From the NCBI GenBank assembly GCA_963556145.1, contig OY744464.1:7105508-7169507 (forward strand): a DNA stretch of 64,000 nt. Reading direction: 5' to 3'. A program made the translations under genes and the position numbers. The notes beneath the pieces were generated by a model that made no database searches, was not told where the DNA came from, and saw only the letters and a list, made by a program, of their open reading frames with translations. Numbering within the stretch: the first letter of the stretch is position 1; each line of letters begins with the position of its first letter. Shown in pieces: positions 48,441-60,498 of the stretch. The stretch comes from Hygrocybe punicea. Taxonomy: Eukaryota; Basidiomycota; Agaricomycetes; Agaricales; Hygrophoraceae.

Positions 48441-49191
48441 CCACATCTATAGATCACATCGGAACACAAGATGTCCGCTTTGTCAAGGTGTCCGCTTTGT
48501 CAAGTGGCCCCACAGTCGTTCATATATAACTAGTACTTGAATGTGAACTACAATACAATTGTGCAGACCCCCTATGTCCCAGACCTTTGATAGCCTACTG
48601 TCAGCCTATCAGTTTTTACCCCCATGTGATCGGCAAGGCTGTATTGGGAGAGTTACTGTGCATCTATGTCAGGGAACAGCCCAGCTCAATAACAGAGGTT
48701 GATGGTATGAAGCGGTATGTTGTTATTAGCATAATTGTACCAGGCCTGACTAGCAGTTAGTGTGATGCTGAAAATACCCACTTCTTATGATGGCGGGATA
48801 ATTTCGGTCATGAAGAAAATCCTGGTCTTCTCGCTGCCAATTCTTCTACCACTCCTGTGTCTTCACCATTGCGTGCAGCTTCAACCACCAATCCATGGCA
48901 GATTCAACCTACCGATGCTCCATCTAGCATTGGTGGTCGGTGCAATGGAAAACATTGCCGAAATCGCAAACAACCGCCAAGAGGATGCAGCACTTGCACT
49001 TGTGCTAGAGGGCCATTGCTTTGCACGGCATATCCTCGTCCTCTCAAATCAAATTGTTAATATTCACAACAACATCCCTCACCTTGATTTGATAATATTG
49101 TCACTAAAAAGCCATTGGCCATGTCTTGTAAAATATAACTTGCTGTAAACATAAGGATTTCTACTTGCAAGACATTTCTACATTCAATAAA
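48441..49191. other. Gene-free flank of the Helitron
   Basis: AT-rich. A plus-strand frame (48762-49148) has no recognised domain. The Helitron 3' terminus (CTRRT with hairpin) should lie here or just outside, but was not identified with confidence. Confidence 0.35.
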
Positions 49192-52100
49192 CTATGCAAG
49201 AACATATATCAAAATGCAAGGCCTTTTAAACCTGCAAATATTTAAAACAATATCCTCCAACATTCCTTCATATTCTGTAGATCTCCCAGTAGTGATACCA
49301 TCATGAAACCAAACCTGACCTGTCACACTGATAATACAAGATGTGAAGTGATCACTTCCATGATATATGACACCTCTGAGGCAATATTTCTTTGGATCTG
49401 TTTCCCCTTCAACTGTGACTACCAAATTATGATCCACAGTAGTTGTAGAAGCAGATGTGGCAAAGGCAAGTAACTGAGGGGCATTTACAAAGCTAAATTT
49501 TCGAAGTAGGAAGTCATTGCAGACTATACACTTTGAAGCAAGGGCAATTACAAAAAGATCAAGTTCATCCTGAATAGATTCAAAATCAATCCTACCAATA
49601 TCTATATGGCAATTTTTTGCTGCTTCCTGCTGTCTGGACACAGGATGACGTTGAGGGCAAGAAATACGAGAGAAAAGAATGGGGAGTTCTGTTTGTAGCA
49701 ATGTATCTAATAAGATATTAATGCTAGTATTCACCCCCCATGCAAAGTTATGATGTGAATGCTGATCTAGATAGTGTCTTATATGATCATGCACTTCTTC
49801 TAAAGGGCATTCACCATCAGAATATCTTAAAAATCCATCCACCAACATGCCAAGAAATTGAGGGTTTAGATTTCTGAAAGAATTAGACCAAGTAATCTTA
49901 TCGTCCTGCCAAATGTGATATAATATAGTTATCACAGAGTCATATGCACAGCTGTTGTTACTCCAGAGTGTACCAATTGGAATGTTCAGAGAAGTCAATA
50001 AAGTATTGTTAATATTATGATTTCTTTTCAATTTCTTTCTCTGAGGGGCAACACAAGACCCACTTATTTTTCTCTTATTAGTAGAATTTTGATAAAACAA
50101 TGCTGGTGAACTGCCTTGGGCAGGAACGTAAATTGACTTCAAAGGAACATCTTTTTGAACTTTTTGTTTTTTGTCCAGAACTTTCCATAAAATTTTATCC
50201 TCTTCACCTGGAATATATGGATCTGACTTGTTCCACTGAATTGCCTTGTGCACATTTTCTGGAACATACTGCTTGCCTTTCCACAGTCTGAAGGTTTCAA
50301 TCAGAGAATTTCTGCGATCACCAGTAACAGATATTGGTAGCTTTCCCCCATATCTCAACCTGACTATTTCATCTAAAATTTCCAGCTCATGGAATTCCTG
50401 ATGTAATGCACCAGATGCACCACCTGTAATCTTTCTTGCATCAAATCCTTGCAAAATAACAGTACCAAGTGCAGATGCACTACGTGATAATGCAGTGTAA
50501 TATGATTGATGACTTCGACTGTTATTTAGATCAACTGGATTATTTGGTCTTGTCTTTCCTTGTGAAGAATAATCTGTCATTGAAAAATTGGGAAGTACCT
50601 CTACCTGACTTCGTGATATTGTAAGAGATGAATCATCTGGCAGTACACAGTCTACAGTAACACTTGTTCTTGTTAGTGGTACAATATTCTCAGGAAGTCC
50701 AGTTAATTTCACAGCTTGTGGAGGATTAAGTAGCATTACAAATAATGTGTCCAACACTCTCTGACCTTGCATGCCTTTTGCTGACTGCCAGCTATGCACT
50801 ATGCCTTCTTGGCCTTGGGTAATGCATAGCTCAGTTGCACTATTATTCCGGATTATGACAGGCATTCCAACACACAAAGAAAGTTTCCCAGGGATGCATT
50901 TTGAGTTTGAACTATGGGGTTGATTCCACAGAACTTCATGAACTTTTTCTGATAATGTGTGGCACTTGTGAGTTGTAGCATGAGACTTTCTTTTTTTCTT
51001 ATCTTTAGAAACCACTGAATCATCAGAATAGAAATCAACCAGAGGTTGACAAGTCTCTTTAGAAAATCTTAGTGAACCCAAGTAATTAATCTCATCTTTG
51101 TGAATATTTAAAGCAGTAATTATTGACACTTGCCTAAAATCTACATGTTTCACTGATAAACGACCAGGTAAATTACTTGATATACGTGACCGCAGAAATA
51201 CAATATCTTCAGCGGTACAAGCCTTATATCGCATATTTGTAAGTGCCTGTCTAAGTTGTGCATCTTCCTTTGTTTGAAGTCTTTGTCTCATGTTTTCTCG
51301 TAGTTACCACAGTTGTAACCTGGTGCCATGATGCCTTTCCAATAGCAGCTTCTTGATCTTGGTGGTTAGTTGAAGAAGCTCCAACAGTTCTGCTATAGAG
51401 AGAAGCATTTTCATGTCCAATTGCAGGGGATAACTGTGCAAAATCCCCTGCAAATATCATGTTTAATCCACCCCAAGGCAATTCAGTTTCATTGAAAATC
51501 TTGGCCATCCTTGCACTAATTCTATACATATCTCAACAAGACAACATTGAAACTTCATCAAAAAAAATATAATCAACACCCAAAAGTCGTGATCTTAATT
51601 GAGCAAGTTGTTTATTTGATATCTGCTCATTAGAATTCTCATTTAGACCAAACATATAGTGATATGTAGATCCTGCTAGCAGAGCTGCAGCTGTCCCAGT
51701 AGGTGCCACAATAGCAAATCTATGAGCCTCATTTCTTGACTTGAAAATCTTTACTAATGCCTTCAAAACTTGTGTTTTACCAGTTCCACCCATACCACCA
51801 ATATACATTTTCAATTGTTCAGAATTTCTATTGGATGCATGATGTGCAACTATGTAAAATGCCCTCTTTTGTTCTGTATTTAAACTAAAGTCATTCACAA
51901 TGTTGTCTAGTGCTAACAAAGATTTTCTAGAATGTGAACTTTTTTCAAGATATGATTTATCAACAACTCTAACTTGGTTATAGCTTGATGGTTGTGTTAG
52001 AGAATAACTGTTAATGTCACTTGATAAATTTTCTGTCCGGTGTTCAAGTATATCTTGTCTACTCTTCTGTACAATTGCTTTCCATTGATTTCCAGATTGG

Positions 52101-52552
52101 ATAATCTCTGGTAGTGGTGGCAGGGAAAATGATGTCTCTGTGGTTAAAGGCTCAGTCCAACCTGTGTGAGTCATTATAGATCGCATAGCGGCCATATCAA
52201 GTTGACGTTTCTTCTCTCGCTTTCCAATTTCCTTGAATTCAGTGTTAAACTCTTCACTCAGCTTTGCAGAAGCTTCTTCAAATATGTAATCACTATCCAC
52301 TTCCTCCAAATCATCACCATAATCAAATGTATGATCAGTACCATCCATCCAACTAGGCAAGACAACAGAACCTTTACAAAGCTGGGCATGAAAGTCATCA
52401 CAAGCATCAAGACATTCATACTTGATATTAAAGTTGTTCATGAGTTCCCTTTGTCTCAAAGTAAAGTCATAGGATACAAATGACTCATCCCAAGATTGAT
52501 CTTTTGTTTTCAAGTCATGTCCAGAGTGCCATGGTCTAAACAATGCAAGCAT
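49192..52552 (-). pseudogene. Helitron C-terminal part: Pif1-like helicase fused to a USP-like cysteine peptidase domain
   Basis: Helicase motifs: Walker A GGMGGTGKT (about 51790), APTGTAAALL, Walker B FFDEVSM, then a TGA at 51533-51535, then GGLNMIFAGDFAQLSP, and after a frameshift near 51295 the 699-codon tail (LRSRISSNLPG, GMPVIIRNNSATELCITQGQ, FSMTDYSSQGKT, YTALSRSAS). The last ~260 residues go beyond the helicase: a Cys box WSNNSCAYDSV (Cys codon 49948-49950) and a His box YHGSDHFTSCII followed by WFHDG. These resemble ubiquitin-specific or similar papain-fold peptidases. Catalytic-looking Cys and His are both present. Confidence 0.85.
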
Positions 52553-52570
52553 TGTTGAGCAATAATATTC

Positions 52571-55500
52571 TCAATCATTTTGATCACATCGTGGTAAAGT
52601 GGCTCCTATAAAAGTGGGAACTTTTATAAAGTTTTCTCTTACACAACGTGTACCATGTGACTTGTAGAGTGGATGACTGTTAAGAAATGTAAATAGCCCA
52701 ACAGGAGGAGATGTATTTGCCCCCCCTAAAACTGGAATATGCCTTGCATTATCATTGCCTGGATTGTCTAATTTCAAGTTATCCATGGACACAGAATTGT
52801 TATTGTAATGATCATCCATATCAGATAAAATTGTTTCATGTTGAGATTCAAAAGATGTATCAGAATTCACACACTCTTCCACAACACTAGCAAGTTCTCC
52901 ACTACAGTTCTGTTTTTTCAATTTGGGTTCAGTAAGCTTCTCTCGAGAACATCGACTGACCCAATCATACAAGCACATATCCTTGAGTTCATGGGGGTGA
53001 TAGATATAATCATAAACAGGGGATAATCCAATAATACAACCTCTGCGTTTTATCAAGGCCACCTTTTCAACACACTCTTTAGTTTCATCAGTATTCCAGA
53101 CCTGTCTTGCCTCATGAATATAGCTCTGCCAATAGAAGGGAGCAAACTGATAATTTGTGTAATGATCAGGATTTCGCAAAAGGTACATACAGGCCATTGG
53201 TGAACCAATTTCCATTTTAGCACTGAGATTGTTCACAATCTTGGTCATGAGTCTACGTGCTTTCTCTTTTTGTGTCTCACTACCACCAATCATCTCACTA
53301 TTTTTTTGAAACATTGCTCGAATAGTGTCAAATATAACATGTGTTTTCAAAGCAACTTTGGTAATGTAGTCAGACACATAAAGAATGACCCCTTTAATTG
53401 CTGTTCCTGATTTTAGAGATGTTACATCTGTGTTGGAGCGAACCAAATAAGTAAGAACAGGAGTAACTGTATTAATCATTGGCTCTGCCTTTTTCATGTT
53501 AAGGGCACCAGTTTCAGGATCTACTTTAGTCTGGATAAATACAGGACAAGGAAACCTTGCTTTACATTTCCCCCACTTGTTATCCATGCACCCAACATAT
53601 TGACGTGCTTTATTTTGAGAACCATCTTTATTCCTATTGCTAGAACAGTGATGTATATTGGATTTTGCCAATATATCATCTACTACTTTCTCATACTTAA
53701 CCAGCCATAGATTCCAATCATGACATAGCTGACAATTCTCACACATTTTACTACAAGACTTAGGAGGTGCTTCTGGCAAAGAATGTATTGGATCTATATA
53801 ATCTGGCAACTGAGAAGCTTTATCAATATTTTTGAGCACTTCATCCTGTGTTCCAGTAAGAAATTCACCAATATGTGTACTTTCCAAATATTCAACTATT
53901 TTCTTCTGAAAATCTGAAGAGGGATCTAAAATTCTTTTTCTTATCTCTTGTGGTGTAAGGCATCCACAAATCCAAATTAGTATGTGAAGATGTAAAGTGA
54001 GATGACCTTGCTGTTCAACTGTGCCATAATAAGCTAAAGTCTCTCCATATATTCCTGGATGGTCTGTATTTACACCCAAGACATGCTTTATGAATAGACT
54101 GACCATGAAATGGAAGAAATGTGCACCAGCAACTGGATTTCTAGCAATAAGACGTATCCTCTCATCACTTGATCTAATTTTTGGGTCAAACTTCTCCTTT
54201 GTGTCAGCAAAGTACAAACAAATTGGATGCTTATTATCAGCTGGAGATAAAGTTATATACCAAGAAGGAGCACCACAGTATGAAATTAAAGACCAAATTT
54301 CATTTCTCATAAACTTCTTGCTAGTAGTAGATCCACTCACCTTGGCTCCAACATGATCAAGATCTCACACTACTTGGTAACAATCTTTTTCTTCTTGGTT
54401 AACTGGTTTAACAATTTCACCTTCTGACAGTCTTTTAGCTAATGAAGATAACACATTTTGATCAACACTTAGCAGACGATTGGTTATATCATGGAATTTA
54501 GCCTTGTCAGCAAGTAGATAACCACTGGTTGTGCTTGCCTTCACTTGAGCATGGCTAAATGCAACAAATGGAAAGTATATATCTGTCTGAAAGCATTTAT
54601 CATGGTACATTAGGAGATGGTGCTTGTGTTCAGCATCAGATAATGATGTAGATCCAATACCACCCATTCCATATGGAAATAACCATGGGAGCATCTGTGG
54701 ATACAGTTCAGGATTCTTGTAAATAGATTCAAACTGGGGAGAATGACCAATTGTCAACATCTTCCCACCACTATTTAGATGTCTGAGTGCAATCCCTTTT
54801 AATGAGTTAATTGTCTTAGTATCCAAGTCCTCACCAGCTAGTCCATGAACAACAAAAGGACAATCCCCATGTTCTGTACCATCTTCAAGATCATTATCAA
54901 ATACACTTGTTCTCTCTGATACTTTGTTTGTCTCTCTGTGGCGATATTCAACAGAAACAGGTGGGCCATCCTCGGGATATTGAGCAAGATTATCATAAGA
55001 TATATTCAAATCATGGTAATCAGTGTGGTTAAGCTTTAACCATTCAAGTGCCCTTGCAACATAGTTCCTTTGGACAAGCAAAGGTGTTCTTTCAAAGTCC
55101 TTTTCTGTTGGCTTACAAGGCCCAGTGAATAAAATGGCTAAAACATCATCAAGTTCATCAACTGGTGGTGGTAGTGCTTGATAAACCTTTAGAATAGGTG
55201 ACTGAAATGCAACAACATGGGAAGTCATCTTTCTCATGCCTGAAGCTACTCGCACAAAACAACAGTTGTGATGTATGCGGGCAACAAGCAATTTTTCAAC
55301 AAAGCGAAGATTTGCAAGTTCCTTTGGAACAATGCCAAGCCAGAGACCATTTGCCAAGGCAAGTTCAGGAACATTTCCTTTCCTAATACAGCCTTGACAC
55401 ATATTACAGATTTTGTCACATTGATAGTCTAAAACAGGTCCTTTGTATTCTCGAATCTTATCTGTAGCCTTTTTTCGTTCAACTCTTGTAACTCCAGGAG

Positions 55501-57115
55501 CTTCTAAAATACTAAGTGTGCCTTTTATACTTTTCAATCGACTTAGTTCCTGCAATGGTACCAACTCTCCACATACAGCACATCCTGACTCTTCAAACTT
55601 GTTAGGTGTTGAGTCTTTACAAAAGTCTGATAATACCTTATGTGACAATTCTTGTGTCAGTGGAGGTGGAGGAAATATAGTTATGGGGCACTCAGAGATG
55701 GTAACAGGCTTTTTTATTTTTACTTTTATTTTTGAACTTTGTTGCTTTGCCTTTTGTGGCTTGTCTTTATATTCCTGCCTTTTGCGCAATCTATCTTTTG
55801 TTGCCTGATTAACTTCAATAGTAAAAACACTACAGTGTTGGCTGCAACTTGGACAATTGTGGTTTTCAAAATAAGAAGGCAGATTTTTCTTGGGAACATG
55901 GGACCCAAGAGGAATATGATGTATTTGAGCAATTTTTTGTACCATACAAATAGGAATGTGTGGAATGATGTCAAGTAATGGAACATCTGCAAACACATAG
56001 TTTGATTCCAATAAAGCATCATTATTGACATAATCAACAAATATAAATTTTGATGTAGAATCAATGTCATCAATGCTTTTGTTTTTTAAGAATGGTAAAA
56101 TGACATCTGAAGAAAATAGATAAGACCTCCCTCCCCCAAGAGCATCTCTCATTCCAGCTCCATCATCAAGAGATTTTATTTGTGGTGTCACCGCAGTAAA
56201 AATGTCAACCTGAGAAGGCTTAAAAAATGGCCTGTGCAAAGGGATAGAACTTTGTAGTCCTACAAAAATTGACAGCTTATTACAGAAGCAAATGATATAA
56301 TATGTAATAAACAACCAGCACAGATTTAGGGCTGCAGGAAGTTGAACACCATTTATATGAAATATTATTAAAGATGAAGGATGCAGTATTTTCTTTTGGA
56401 TGTGTTTACACAATTTTGATATATTTGAGGGTAAATGAGATTTTGTGAGTAGTGCTGAAAAATCATGACGAGACATGGAGTTGTGTTGGACACTCAGAGA
56501 CAAAATACGACACAAAGCAGCAGTATTTATGTCTGGGATTGCATACAGCTGTAATGACCAGTGGTATAGCCATGTGTATGCACTGCAGACTACCTTTAAA
56601 AAGGAAAACCAGAGGCAGGAAAGGGAATTATCAAGATTCAATGTGTGGCCACTTGCATTGCTCCTTGGACATCTTAAACAAGTGAAATTCAAGCACAACA
56701 CAGACAAATGTGGTGGTCCCCCAACACCAAATGATAATAAATGGACTGCAGGTGAATAAGACATGTGTTTAGTACACAAATACATTTGTACACTGTAGGT
56801 AGTTTGCACTGTTTGCAAAGACATTTGCACTTGGCAGGTAGATGTTTGCAGTAATTGCATGCAGCAGGGAGCCATTTGCACATGGCAGGCAGGCATTTGT
56901 GTTTGGCAGGTAGACATTTGCACTTGGCAAGCAGACATTTGCACTTGACAGGCAGACATTTGCGCCAAGCATAAAGACATTTGGACATGACAGGTTGACA
57001 TTTGCCCCTGGCAGGCAGACATGTGCATAGCACACAAAGACATTTGCCCACAACAGGCAGACATACGCATATAATATGCATTGTATACAGCAAAAGATTC
57101 AGATGCCTGCAACAA
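52571..57115 (-). pseudogene. Helitron N-terminal part: DUF6570 and HUH Rep endonuclease
   Basis: The reliable part starts around 56100 (IDDIDSTSKFIFVDYV). The Cys/Met-rich residues upstream are encoded by a minisatellite and may not belong to the protein. Zinc-like CDKICNMCQGCIRKGNVPEL and LANGLWLGIVPKEL mark DUF6570. The Rep region has the HUH pair in HLTLHLHILIW (about 54000) and the paired tyrosines in YVSDYITK (about 53350) expected for nicking and strand transfer. Zinc motifs include CSKMCENCQLCHDW. TGA at 54365-54367 splits the DUF6570 part from the Rep part, and the TGA at 52571-52573 separates Rep from helicase. Confidence 0.88.
56800..57070. repeat. ~21-bp minisatellite in the Helitron 5' part
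   Basis: About a dozen imperfect copies of a 21-bp unit with consensus GGCAGACATTTGCACTTGGCA. Because the unit is a multiple of three it stays open on the minus strand and would encode (MSACQVQ)n. Confidence 0.85.
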
Positions 57116-57890
57116 GAGTTAAATATAACTTCGGATTAAGAAAACAAAATACAACTTACAAATCGGACACTAACAGCAAGCGAAGGCAAATCGACACTGT
57201 AGACAATAGATTTACAGTGGATTTGAAACATGGGAAGGCACAAAGGAACATACACATGGTAAAAGCCGCAGGCAAAAACAGGAGGCAAGGCATGTAACAT
57301 CCAAATTGGAGCCAACTTGAGCAGTGGTATGGGTAGAGAGTGGGAACCTTGAACAGCTCCGCTATCCAGAAAGGATTCGGCATCGGGGGCTGGCAGAAAG
57401 CGGCATATGAAGACTTACCTGAAAACCTCAGCTGCATTTGTGTTTAGTGCCAACTCCAGCCGCAAAGTTGCCGGTACATATTCATTCACCGGAGATCTAC
57501 CAAAAACGAGAGAATTAGGGAGAAAAACGTGAAAGAAGATGGAGGAAGAAAGCAAGGCAAAACATACGGATCAGTTTCCCCACCCACAATAACACCTGGA
57601 GATAATGGGCATAGTATCTGAATCAACACCAACTCCGGTGATAGGGATGAGAGAGGGTGGGGGAAAATGGCAGTTCTGCTGTGAAAAAAGAATCGGAGTG
57701 AACAACACGAGAATTGAAGTTTTGACACCCACAAGTCAAAATCTCTGCCAATTGAGAGACCAGCGGTTAAGGAGGGCCATTTTGGCCTCAACACCAGTAA
57801 CATTGAGAAAATGCAGACGAGTATAGAGAACTTTGTGGTCGATAACATTCTGCACGACAGTTCGTAGAAAAAGGTTAATTCAAATCCTGA
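57116..57890. other. No gene recognised
   Basis: Open frames on both strands here lack recognisable domains. Probably outer Helitron sequence and flank. Confidence 0.35.
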
Positions 57891-57899
57891 AACATCTAT

Positions 57900-59640
57900 A
57901 GTAAGGCAACTAGGCGAGACCTATGGTACTTAGTACTACACACATTTCTCTCACCCACACTAATGAATAAGATGAGGGAGGAAAGCGATGGGAATGGGTG
58001 AGGATGGGGATGTGGGCAGGCAAGGGACGAGGATGACACAATCCCGCCCTCTCCCTGCTGCCTTGCCCCTCCTCTGCCTTGCCAAACTTTACCTCGTGAA
58101 CAAATGGCCACGTCAATCGACGCACGCACAGTGTTCACAAGGTTTCCAAAACGAACCGTACCGGCCACTCACAGCGATACTTTTTTTCGGTTTTTTCCAC
58201 CCGTCGACGAGTGGGTACTCCAACATGAATACCTCGCGGAAGCCGTGCACACGTCAATTGACGTGGTTCCAGCTTATCGCGAGGGAGTTGGCGGGCCATT
58301 GACTTGTCGCACCGTCTCGTTATCACCAGCATCGCCAGAATAACCAGAAGCTGCGCCAGTTCGCCAGCACCAGGCCATCGTCGTCGCCGGCACCAGGAGT
58401 TATCTTGCTCGTTGTGCCGGTGCAGTCATGGGATCGGCACCGAACCGAAGCTGACGCTGTTGCTGGTGTTGGCGCCCACCTGGAGCCTGTGGTACCGGCC
58501 CTGTGTAGAGGTGTTGCTGTTCCCGCTGCTGCTGCTGCTGCCGTTGCCGTTGCCGTTGCCATTGCCGTTGCCGTTGCCATTGCCGTGTCTGCTGCTGCTG
58601 CTGCTGCTGCGGCCAGTGCTGCTGCCGGTGCTGCTGTTGCCGTTCCCGCCGGTGCTGCTGCTGCCGTTGCTGGTGCTGCTGTTGCCGTTCCCGCTGCTGC
58701 TGCTGCTGCTGCTGCCGGTGCTGTCGCTGGTGCTGCTGTTGCCGTTCCCGCTGCTGCTGCTGCTGCCGTTGCCGTCGCTGCTGCTGCTGTTGCTGTTCCC
58801 ACTGCTGCTGCTGCTGCTGCCGTTGCCGTTGCCGCTGCTGCTGTTGCCATTCCCGCTGCTGCTGCTGCTGCTGCTGCCGTTGCCGTCGCTGCTGCTGCTG
58901 CTGCCGTTCCCATTGCGGCTGCTGCTGCCGTTGTTGTCGCTGCTGCTGCTGCTGCTCCTGACGTTCCCGCTGGCTCCTGCTGTTGCCGTTGCCGTTGCCA
59001 CTGCAGGCTTGGTCTCCGGGCAGCAACAACTACAAGGCATTAGTAGTACATAAAACAAGAAAAAAACCACTGATGACTTACTGCCGCCGTTCCCGTCGCT
59101 GCTGCTGCTTCCGTTGACATTCCCATCCCCACTGGTCCCGCTGCTGCCACCCCCGGCCCTGGCCCTGGCCCTGCCGCTGCCTCGCCGTCTTTGTTGCTGC
59201 CCTCATTGTTGTCGTTGCTGTCCACGCTGTCATCATTGCCATCCCCGTGGTCGTCGTTCCGGTCCCCGCTGTCGTCGTTGCAGTCCCCGTGGTCATTGTT
59301 CCAGTCCCCGTGGTTGTCGTTCTGGTACCCGTGGTTGTCGTTCCGGTCCCCACTGTCGTCGTTGCCGTCCCCGTGGTCGTCGTTCCGGTCCCCATTGTCG
59401 TCATTGTCGTCCCCGCTGTCGTCGTTGCCGTCCATGCTGTCGTCGTTCATTTGCCGTCTCCGTTCTCGTTGGTCCAGTCCTCGTTTCCGTTCTCATTGTC
59501 ATTGTTCCGGTCCTCGTTGTCGCCATTCCTGGACCCATCGCGTTCACAGTCGTCGTCCATGTCGTTCTGTTATGTGTGTCGCGTGGTTGGCTTCCATCCT
59601 GGCGTCGTCTGATGCGATGTTGCTGGAAAAGACCTAATAA
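57900..59640. repeat. Simple-sequence block with two palindromic modules
   Basis: At 58091-58143 and 58231-58285 lie two copies of the ACCTCGCG/ACGTCAATTGACGT module found in hAT-like elements 1 and 3. 58520-59000 is a (CTG)n/(CCGTTG)n compound microsatellite. 59210-59460 is a longer-unit array built from GTCGTCGTTCCGGTCCCC-like repeats. By content this looks like another member of the element 1/3 family, but no flanking inverted repeat with 8-bp duplication was found. Long open frames in several frames at once are a product of the triplet repeats. Confidence 0.65.
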
Positions 59641-59648
59641 CTATGTGG

Positions 59649-60082
59649 AATTATTGTCTATTTCAAGCAAGTTGGCGGAGCCTAAAAAAATGTCTAAAAA
59701 AGCAAATCCACCGGAAAAAACTTGCAACTCGCTGAAGACATAATGGATTGTCATCGGAGCAGTACCAAAATGTTTGCAAAAATTGATATTATGAATATAT
59801 TGTATACCGAGGCCTTAAAAATGTGGTATACCTTCCCAAAGTGACTTTTTACCATGATTGATGGTACTGTGGCTGCCGAAATCCAAAATTTAAGATTCAC
59901 TGAGAACATGACTTTCTGAACCTCGGTCAGTGACAGACAGGCACCGTCTGGTCTCGGATTGAAAAAAATGTCATTGCATTTCTATTCCGTTGAATATTCG
60001 GCGAGATATCTCAAATTTCCGTTTGAGATTTATTTCGGAGTTTTTTTAGGCTCCGCCAACTTGCCTGAAATAGACAATAATT
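59649..60082. mobile_element. Small TIR element (MITE-like)
   Basis: 434 bp with 42-bp terminal inverted repeats, one mismatch (59649-59690 and 60041-60082), beginning AATTATTGTCTATTTCA and containing GTTGGCGGAGCCTAAAAAA. The interior is AT-rich and non-coding. The target duplication is unclear, so the superfamily is not assigned. Confidence 0.8.
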
Positions 60083-60404
60083 AGTAGAGTAAACAAAAGA
60101 AATATAAAATGAAAACTTAGCGTGTGGTTGCTGGGCTGTTGATCTTGCATATCTGTGAGATTAGTCGTTAGCTTTGTGGTTCGGATAAGAGGGCAAAGCC
60201 GAACAAACACCGGTATTTGCCGCAACGATAGATTGGAGAATTTTGCCTCCAGGTCACATTAAGACCGAGCCTAAATAAATTTAGGACTCGGAATAGCTAC
60301 CGAATCTTTGTGGTATGCAGTAAAGTAAGCCGCAATATTAATCTTTGCATTGGAATCTGGAGACGCAATTGTCTACCTTCGCGCAAAGATAAGAGACTAG
60401 CGAA
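60083..60404. other. No gene recognised
   Basis: Sequence between the small TIR element and the CACTA-type terminus. It is probably subterminal DNA of the latter. Confidence 0.35.
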
Positions 60405-60498
60405 GAAAGCTCAGGTAAGATTCTGCACTCCGCCTGTCTCGTAGCGACTTCTTATTTTGGCTCGAAAAACAGAATGCTCCAGCCCAAACTACCAGTGT
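60405..60498. repeat. CACTA-type terminal inverted repeat, right partner, abutting the second Crinkler copy
   Basis: Ends CCCAAACTACCAGTG at 60498, immediately followed by TGACTTCGATGG, the upstream sequence of the Crinkler copy. Inverted match of 48172-48262. The ATG of the Crinkler copy lies 62 bp downstream, so the terminus occupies its promoter region. Confidence 0.7.

Larger units (their letters stand above)
49192..57115 (-). mobile_element. Helitron (Rep-helicase) element
   Basis: Rolling-circle transposon coding region on the minus strand: DUF6570-containing N-terminal part, Helitron-like Rep (HUH endonuclease), Pif1-like helicase and a C-terminal cysteine-peptidase-like extension. 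The first four fragments, separated by TGA at 54365-54367, 52571-52573 and 51533-51535, share one frame. A single frameshift near 51295 precedes the last part. The 5' TC and 3' CTRR ends were not assigned, so the true element is somewhat longer. Confidence 0.9.

Noticed and set aside
21384..54367. TGA used as a sense codon (recoding)
   Set aside because: Host genes such as SEC27 end naturally in TGA and contain no internal TGA. Internal TGA occurs only in transposon ORFs, so mutation is the simpler reading.
48441..57900. Exact Helitron ends (5' TC, 3' CTRRT with hairpin)
   Set aside because: Several short candidates exist, but none could be distinguished without other copies to define the boundary.
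58304..59743. Long overlapping ORFs of ~200 codons on both strands encoding poly-Ala, poly-Leu, poly-Ser or Gln/Arg runs
   Set aside because: They arise from the CTG/CCGTTG and GTCGTC repeats, which lack stops in all frames. There is no domain, intron pattern or sensible start.
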